Shown here piece by piece: positions 59,501 to 64,000 of a DNA stretch of 64,000 nt. The translations under genes were made by a program, and so were the position numbers. This DNA comes from UBA5069 sp964560495. Its GTDB lineage: Bacteria; Chloroflexota; Anaerolineae; Caldilineales; Caldilineaceae. How positions within the stretch are numbered: position 1 is the first letter of the stretch; the number at the start of each line of letters is the position of its first letter. The notes below the pieces were generated by a model. That model searched no databases, was not told where the DNA came from, and worked only from the letters and a program-made list of their open reading frames with translations. The stretch lies in the NCBI GenBank assembly GCA_964560495.1, contig CAZLMM010000020.1, positions 1 through 64,000 on the forward strand, in the 5' to 3' direction.

Positions 59501-62500
59501 ACCGATGATCGCGGGAAGACCCGAGACCTCGACTTCATCGGCGGCGACAGCTATTGGGTGCGCCTCAACGTCAGCGTCGGCTCACCGTCCAGTGGTCGCC
59601 ACCACTCCATCGCCGGCGCGCTCCTGGCCGCCGATGGCACGATCTCCGGGTCTCAGTTCACCATCTCGCCCACCAACAGCGATGAGAACTCTCATTATAG
59701 CCCGGCGGCCGCCAGCAATGGCGCCAATTTCCTTGTGGTCTGGGAGAACCTGGAGAAATCCGGCGCACAGCGTTTCAGCGAGATCAACACTCGCCTGCTC
59801 AACAGCAGCGGCGGCGTCCTCAACACTCAGGTCGACATCGACCCCTTGCGCCTGGTCACCAACACCGTGCCCTTTGTCGACCAATCCTATGCAGACCTGG
59901 ACGTGGTCTGGGCCACGGACAAGTACATCCTCACCCGCCAGATGCGCCCGCGCAACGGGGTGACTGAGCTGCGCGATGCTGGCAACAACGTGATCTCGGC
60001 CAACCTGATCACCGCACGCAACATCAGCTCTGGCGGTTCCATGGTTGTCAACAGCACGACGACCGTCGTCAGCGACGCCAACAACGTCAGCTACAACGCA
60101 ATCTTCCCTGCTCCGAACCACAGCCTGGCCTGGGACCCGGCGCGCGGCAACGCGCTCATCGTCTACCAGTCCACCACCAGCGGCGAACTGCGCGGTAAAC
60201 TCTTTGGCAATCAGAACATTGGTCCCGTCAAGTTGAACTTCAGCGGTAACAGCGTCTATGATTACGGCGTCCTACCGAAAGCCGCCTATCACCCCATGTC
60301 CCAGGGCTGGCTGGTCAGCTCTTATGATCCCACCGACATCGAATATCGTGCGCTCGAATACGATCTCTCCGGCTCGCTGGTGAGCGGCGCGCCGCCGAAC
60401 GCGCCTTTTGACATCACCACCAACAGCCTGGCCTGCCCGGCAGCCCAGTCAGCGGCCAGCATCGATCTGCGCTTCGAGGAACTCCCTGGCGCAACAACAT
60501 TCGCCGATAGCTCGGGCCGCGGCGCCAACGCCACCTGCTCCGGCGGTAACTGCCCGGCGGCTGGTTTCAGCGGTGCACCCAATGCACCTCTCTCTGATTA
60601 CGCCGTCAAGTTCGACGGCGCAGATGACTTCGTGACCATCAACCGCGCCATGACAGGCAGCTTCAGCGTGGCCTACTGGATCAAGGCCAACAACAATGCT
60701 GTTAACAACGCCATCGTCGTCGATCAGGGCGCCAATGTGGCCAACGGCTGGACTCTCTATCTGAGCAATGGCGCGCCGGCCTTCCTCATCGGCGCGAGCC
60801 AAAATATCGTCAGTGCAGGTCGCATCGACGACGGCCAGTGGCACTTTGTCGTGGGTGTGCGCAACCAGGCTACTGGCGCCTTTGCCATCTACGTTGATGG
60901 CAACGCCACGCCGGTCGCCAGCGGAGTCGCCACGACTGCTGCGCTCAACGCCATGAGCGACATCCGCATGGGCGGCGACCGCAGCAACGCCCGCGACCTC
61001 AACGCACAGCTCGACCACGTACAGGTCTTCCCGGTAGCCCTGGCCGGGGACACCATCCAGGCCATCTACAACCGCACGTTGCAAGGCTTCTGCGTCAACG
61101 GCGGCACAGACGACCCCAACTGGGATCGCCTGCGCTGGACACGCGTCAAGCTCAGCCAGCAGGACACCCGCGGCGGGCGCGTCGCCGCCGGCGCAGCCCT
61201 CAACCTCATCATCGACAACGACCTGCCTGCGGCCAGCGTCACCTCGGTGCAAAACAGCGATCTGTTGGGGCCGGATCAGGTCATCGGCGGGACGGCCAGC
61301 GACGCCACTTCGGGCGTGGCGTCGGTAGAGGTGAGCATCAACAACGGCGCATGGACAGCGGCTAACGGCGCCAGCGCGTGGAGCTTTTCCCTGGCTGGCT
61401 TCAGCGGCGCGCTCAGCATCCGCGCCCGCGCCATTGATTTCGCCGGCAACCTGGGCAACCCCAGTTCGCCGGTCAACGTCACCGTGGATGCGAGCGCGCC
61501 GACTGTCACTATCAACCAGCCGGCCAATACCATCAAGCCGACCAGGAACGCCAACGGCCAGTGGCAGGTGACGCTCACGGGAACCGCAACCGACAACATG
61601 GTCAACAACATCAAGCCCGGCTCCGTGCTCATACTACTGAAACAGCACTCCGGCGTCGGCGCAGCCCAGACCGAACAAGTCGCCACGCTGAGCGGGGTCA
61701 ATTGGAGCATCGACTATGCCCTGGACATCAGCCTCTTCGACCCCACCGGTCCCTACACCGTCACTGCACGCGCCGAGGACACCCTGGGAAATCTGGCGAC
61801 GCCGGCCACGGCCATCGTGCGGCTGGATATAGCCGGCCCGGTTGCGGCGCTGAGCCAGGGCGACGCCACGCGTATGCTCATTAGCGACACCGTCACCCTC
61901 AGCGGTCGCGTCACCGATGTCAACAGCATCGCTGGCGTCGATACGCTGGAAATAGCCTTTACCCCCATCGATCAGCTTGCCAGCCTGCCGCCCGACGCCA
62001 CCAGCGACCAAGCCGAGGCGCTGCTCAACCGCACGTGGCTGCCCGTCAACCTGGCGCAGCGGGGCGTGGGCGTCGCGACAAGCGCGTGGAGCGTCCAGGT
62101 TCCCGCCAATCTGGAAGGCGAATATCAGATCGACCTGCGAGGCCGCGACATGCTGGGCAACATTGCCATCAGCGCCAACCAGTGGCGCGGGATCATCGAC
62201 GTGCTGGCGCCGCGTATGCTCATGAGCGCGACGCCCACCGGTCTCAGCTACTTCGACCCGGTCATGGGCGCGCAACGTTACGCCATCGCCTACGTCTGTG
62301 CGGCGGTGGATCGCAATCTCAACGGCGACAGCTTCGACTGCCCCGGCGAGGGCATCCAGCCGCCCTTGCGCTCCTTCGAGAACAATCCGGGGCTGCAAGC
62401 GCTTTTCCCGGATCTGACCATCCGCAATGGGCTGGCGATCTCCTACACACTGTGGGAGACGACCACCACGCCGGCCGCAACGGTGAACGCGTGCGACACC

Positions 62501-64000
62501 TTGGGCCATTGTGCCTCGGCCAGCACACCAGGAACAGGACAGGCGGCCAACAACCCTGCAGTGGTTCCGCCGCCGGGCGCGCCCTTTGCCATGGTCGTTG
62601 CGCCGGCCGAGGGGCAATATGTGGCGGTGGATGGCGGTGTGCTCAATGTGACCGTGGCGGCGGAGGCCGGCCAGTCTCTCAAGGAGATCGCCCTGACGCT
62701 GGACAACAGCCTGGCGGCCAGCGTGCTCATCGCCCAGAATGACGTGGTGACGCGCACCCTGCGCACCGTCACTGTCACGGTGAACAGCGAAGGGCCGCAC
62801 ACCATCGCCGCCCGCGCCAGCGATTGGGCCAATGCCGTGCAGGCGACCGTTTACCCCATCAACTTCATTGCTGATATGCAACACCCCACCGCAACCATCA
62901 TCTCCAATGAGTTGACCTTAAGCGACACCTTCCAGGCGCTCAGCGGCATTCTGCGCTTCCGCGGCGCGGCCAGCGACACCATTGGCCTGGCGACCGTTCA
63001 GGTGCGCATTGGCGACGACCCCTTCACCGACGCGGCCTTCGCCAACGGGCTGTGGCACACTGCGCTGCCTGTGGCCGACCCAGAGGGCAAAGACTTGTTG
63101 GTGACGGTGCGCGCTATGGACCTGGCCGGGCGCATCACCACCATCACCCGCACTATCCCGACCCGCCTCTCGGCGGCGGATGCGCCGGACACCCAATTGA
63201 CCGTCACGCCGCCCAATCCTAGCAGCACGCCCACCATCACCTTCGGCTTCGTCGGTGCGCCGGGCGGACGCAGCGTCGCCATGTTCGAGTGCAAGCTCGA
63301 CGAAGCGGAGTTTGGGCCATGCGCCAGTCCGCATGTGCTGGGCGACTTGAGCAAAGGCGGACACAACTTCCAGGTGCGCGCCATCGACAGCCTGGGCTTC
63401 CCCGACCTCTCGCCCGCCACCTTCACCTGGCACGTCAACGCCATCCAACCCGAGACCTTCATCGACGCTGCGCCGGAAAACCCGACCACCAGCCGCAGCG
63501 CCCGCTTCCAGTTCCACGCCGGCGGGCCGACCGACGGCTTCGAGTGTAGCCTGGACGGCGCAGTGTATACCGCGTGCGTCAGCCCGCTTGACTACAGCGA
63601 CCTGGCCGACGGTCTCCACACCTTCCTGGTGCGGGCAAAGAGCGACCCCACGAGCTCCGGCTCGCCCACCCGCCATGTGTGGACCGTGGTCAACGCAGCG
63701 CCCATCGCCGAAAGCCAGGCGTTCAGCGTGACCTACGCCAGCCCTCTCGCCATCGAACTGACCGCCCTCGATGAGGACTCCCCCTTGAACTTCCGCATCA
63801 TCGACCCGCCTGTCAGAGGCGTGCTGCAAGGCGCGCCGCCCAACGTGACCTATGCGCCTGACCTGGAATCGGGCGGCCCCGACCAGTTCACCTTCAAGGC
63901 CAACGACGGTCAGGCCGACTCCAACCTGGGCGTCATCACCCTGGATGTGGAAGAACCGCCGCCAGCGACCATCGTCCTGCGCAAGGTCGTGGTGGGTCAG
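53519..64000 (+). CDS. Giant multi-domain surface protein (partial; open at the window edge)
   Basis: From ATG 53519 (AGGAG 8 bases upstream) one frame is open to the window end, at least 3494 codons. Order: signal-anchor helix (about 7-30); LolA/LppX-like beta domain (about 35-265); two membrane helices (about 288-335); thrombospondin type 3 calcium repeats (about 402-510; TDTDGDGLRD, DSDSDGLPDLFDPDNDNDG); a large unrecognised region with membrane-like helices near 1065-1230; a second type 3 cluster (about 1480-1625; DSDGDGLLS, DNDSDGLTD, DTDADGLSD, DTDNDGLLDG, DTDGDGISD); a LamG domain (about 2310-2520); Ig-like domains (about 2565-3120); repeats of the FECSLDG...CVSPLDYSDL..GLHTFLVRA type (about 3230-3390); and a final Ig-like segment. 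Probably a cell-surface adhesin or structural protein; the C-terminal anchor is not in view. Confidence 0.88.
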   Translation, partial: MSRSSYRRFVSVALALLILLTVASLPFVQHRALSAVQTDPVTAAWEKARAAGSYRFASTITQKTIPIATIANVGRASRSDDLYLEGQTDLRANVMDLSLWSEGGSILDSQSSISVRMENGRTLVRRGAGEWEEVDSFTEAFAPHGDFLTYLTALRNIQAHPPEQRNGLPFTRYSFEIDSPAFALYMRDQMEAAMRAKGELPPGLSLETPRHFQEMVGSGELWVGENGLPLRQLLTLQFPEQHDEYVHAQITVDFSNFGTPQQVSVLALLAAGDMAGLWAHISPHLPNPAAVWTLFSMLLLVGLMVRFRRVRHVYATLAGLVILSQTAGPLLSAFVNLRFFDAQAARAAAAEERQIEREAQIEMRDALFKNEFDPHANPMARVAASAVESQKQAAPAAPASLLTDTPTDTDGDGLRDFIEERINTSVVISDTDSDGLGDNVEVNGFSFGGQTWYTNPEAADSNSDGQGDALEWGFNADGSRRSTPLDSDSDGLPDLFDPDNDNDGVPDNKDIAIFSKGTTSYTEAAPLLLTLNDLTANKPTFVEFQLRPANIQHLWYAFNLLDWPQDSLGQVRDVDGATYADYAASAGRTAGPTEANGDMKIIPMLEIRMPDAGVNLPLQSELTPFNISVNDVTANGQTKVAYIPLNIVNDDRTGQRVAFSGQMRYKPSGNWPNPHQVRLAWLVQALVDQGCDPTKPDEVAQGCQPDGYIHNQPQTIQTYYTDWSLTGMTVREDHGAAMGIFYEDPAMDTNKKDDAAITAISFVMDHHFVLGRNDRLTLNEAAKRFDHTRNSNYTDDQRFGVPRITRAMTQTYSTIDQAIAFTAMTETIKILNDQFAFHVAADRDIKPLIFFAQENNTRQMGLDNVIAADGYVTQSGANLIFDMAPSGQPVATVDLIAGVKWAAYCAPAAGPISWQPCLVEDFWEVLENRYASLAPLAGDGGDPTLVSGRLQLTQFYFTGLQAGYYNTVQQGNQLLTAQYSLDGESQTATNVRASLQGLSTVPLLAGLAYARVIEPLPNNRSSIIVKLSKWASDIRGQLKTAQAGEVKVVGKTKIQNIRFAQYGVTRFFGGLAGAAGTILMVIFQITALSPTVDMTTRKVLGGLAATLSLGINVVMPILQTTFGIQGGAATLSKALSGAVKIANSIKIGAGIGLVISIGITWGFFIYAAATSGLAVGSPQLNKLAVEAIASTVVAVVLFLLAANPIGLIVVGIVAFIDLVLTLICELGVDELRIQGSFYGGACFTLSTSAVKVLSYFLYNYDLMVNMERSDLVVTSPPDVTLANPDKGYTAGNLINVNLSVTTTMAHKDPDPENGLYIYPYLWLFSQDNIRSGTFSYSLTRPDKQDISVSRGQMPSLWQNVVEDHKLILTPMYRGNLISGPLAMTPPYSPTAGLNQRISFYFNMGYAVPAYECFGLPYPWPPFVPPIPICYTRDSTGNSSNQINSLVYDIFPPTLDGFLTLVAKSDNGRGLGWDPAFPSIKDSDGDGLLSSIHNGMDPNDTLVDNDSDGLTDLFELNQQSRSLAFSPGLRDTDADGLSDWQEAVLGSDPAVADTDNDGLLDGEEVRHQVVDGNGVLTSSWEGGWQVRINTTTPFNVWVSSDPLMADTDGDGISDQAERQLALSTCSAGEIAAGNCEGSPAKPKDNQNRPYHPRAVNTPPISLYVETSDFDGYVRPTQTFRYTSTVVANTAVAPGVLNVTAPTVVGGSLNPQALAFNPLTFSGAQTVTQGNNLTVSGGAGTQEIELSSSVTTRLPNTGAADWTWETFTNEQLPSVSLPESFRTTALAAARPDRQDSYRFAATEIRHPPSPPSDGQNHNYGDLLSYAIPSGDLRQLDVDVDALNTAYTPAEIDGAFLRGKTSPDVACNDAGVCLVVWEHFDYCNTMTINSLTVLSQGNDHGTSGIEPLIYLVRDPNDADPTNGGFELHWDAQNNGGNDMPTGAVRGPNGGGFPINITFCGRTNLYVSELDGGAAYDPDPTQTNWGGMAFMGSNTLSPTDDRGKTRDLDFIGGDSYWVRLNVSVGSPSSGRHHSIAGALLAADGTISGSQFTISPTNSDENSHYSPAAASNGANFLVVWENLEKSGAQRFSEINTRLLNSSGGVLNTQVDIDPLRLVTNTVPFVDQSYADLDVVWATDKYILTRQMRPRNGVTELRDAGNNVISANLITARNISSGGSMVVNSTTTVVSDANNVSYNAIFPAPNHSLAWDPARGNALIVYQSTTSGELRGKLFGNQNIGPVKLNFSGNSVYDYGVLPKAAYHPMSQGWLVSSYDPTDIEYRALEYDLSGSLVSGAPPNAPFDITTNSLACPAAQSAASIDLRFEELPGATTFADSSGRGANATCSGGNCPAAGFSGAPNAPLSDYAVKFDGADDFVTINRAMTGSFSVAYWIKANNNAVNNAIVVDQGANVANGWTLYLSNGAPAFLIGASQNIVSAGRIDDGQWHFVVGVRNQATGAFAIYVDGNATPVASGVATTAALNAMSDIRMGGDRSNARDLNAQLDHVQVFPVALAGDTIQAIYNRTLQGFCVNGGTDDPNWDRLRWTRVKLSQQDTRGGRVAAGAALNLIIDNDLPAASVTSVQNSDLLGPDQVIGGTASDATSGVASVEVSINNGAWTAANGASAWSFSLAGFSGALSIRARAIDFAGNLGNPSSPVNVTVDASAPTVTINQPANTIKPTRNANGQWQVTLTGTATDNMVNNIKPGSVLILLKQHSGVGAAQTEQVATLSGVNWSIDYALDISLFDPTGPYTVTARAEDTLGNLATPATAIVRLDIAGPVAALSQGDATRMLISDTVTLSGRVTDVNSIAGVDTLEIAFTPIDQLASLPPDATSDQAEALLNRTWLPVNLAQRGVGVATSAWSVQVPANLEGEYQIDLRGRDMLGNIAISANQWRGIIDVLAPRMLMSATPTGLSYFDPVMGAQRYAIAYVCAAVDRNLNGDSFDCPGEGIQPPLRSFENNPGLQALFPDLTIRNGLAISYTLWETTTTPAATVNACDTLGHCASASTPGTGQAANNPAVVPPPGAPFAMVVAPAEGQYVAVDGGVLNVTVAAEAGQSLKEIALTLDNSLAASVLIAQNDVVTRTLRTVTVTVNSEGPHTIAARASDWANAVQATVYPINFIADMQHPTATIISNELTLSDTFQALSGILRFRGAASDTIGLATVQVRIGDDPFTDAAFANGLWHTALPVADPEGKDLLVTVRAMDLAGRITTITRTIPTRLSAADAPDTQLTVTPPNPSSTPTITFGFVGAPGGRSVAMFECKLDEAEFGPCASPHVLGDLSKGGHNFQVRAIDSLGFPDLSPATFTWHVNAIQPETFIDAAPENPTTSRSARFQFHAGGPTDGFECSLDGAVYTACVSPLDYSDLADGLHTFLVRAKSDPTSSGSPTRHVWTVVNAAPIAESQAFSVTYASPLAIELTALDEDSPLNFRIIDPPVRGVLQGAPPNVTYAPDLESGGPDQFTFKANDGQADSNLGVITLDVEEPPPATIVLRKVVVGQ

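Overview
The window looks like a chromosomal segment of a Gram-positive-type or monoderm-like environmental bacterium, most probably a Chloroflexota of the Caldilineae/Anaerolineae kind. That is an inference from gene content: a GlnRS with a GatB/YqeY-like tail, DUF29, M42 peptidase, WD40-NB-ARC regulators, a bacterial Cys-loop channel, very large thrombospondin-type-3 surface proteins, and dispersed intergenic inverted repeats. No rRNA, tRNA or CRISPR array was seen.

Layout. 1-2.9 kb: a repeat cluster, a small ORF and glnS. 3.2-9.6 kb: a molybdopterin oxidoreductase locus of the polysulfide/thiosulfate reductase type (a fused FeS + NrfD membrane subunit, the catalytic subunit, a TorD-like chaperone and a CBS-domain protein). 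9.7-16.5 kb: housekeeping and metabolic genes (two Gfo/Idh/MocA oxidoreductases, yggS-proC-yggT, an M20 amidohydrolase) and a pentameric ligand-gated ion channel homologue. 16.6-20.5 kb: a three-gene membrane module related to the antiporter-like subunits of complex I, with no other complex I gene beside it. 20.6-32.4 kb: M42 peptidase, a phasin-like protein behind a consensus promoter buried in a long inverted repeat, a tightly overlapping recX-ATP-grasp-GNAT/nitrilase-PhnD-AlkA run, several small genes, a DUF29 gene broken by an in-frame stop, EamA and HupE transporters.

32.5-52.6 kb is a biosynthetic gene cluster: a membrane protein with a degenerate SGNH-like domain, three nonribosomal peptide synthetases (A-PCP; C-A-PCP; C-A-PCP-E-C-PCP-TE), a methyltransferase, and a convergent BTAD/NB-ARC/14xWD40 regulator. 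The most striking object is the second NRPS (36225-40442). Its adenylation domain, whose binding-pocket residues read as an Asn-type code, is interrupted between core motifs A8 and A9 by about 330 residues carrying four zinc-type cysteines, a PP-loop SGGKDS and a CxxC. These features match PP-loop amidotransferases or sulfur-transfer enzymes of the N-acetyl-sugar amidotransferase type. A PP-loop enzyme built into an Asn-loading module suggests chemistry on the loaded amino acid (amide, amidine or thioamide formation). It is my best candidate for an undescribed system. The last module has a condensation and a carrier domain but no adenylation domain.

53.5-64 kb: one reading frame that stays open to the window edge (at least 3494 codons). 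It encodes a giant exported, multi-domain protein with thrombospondin type 3 calcium repeats, membrane segments, a LamG domain and Ig-like repeats; its end lies outside the window.
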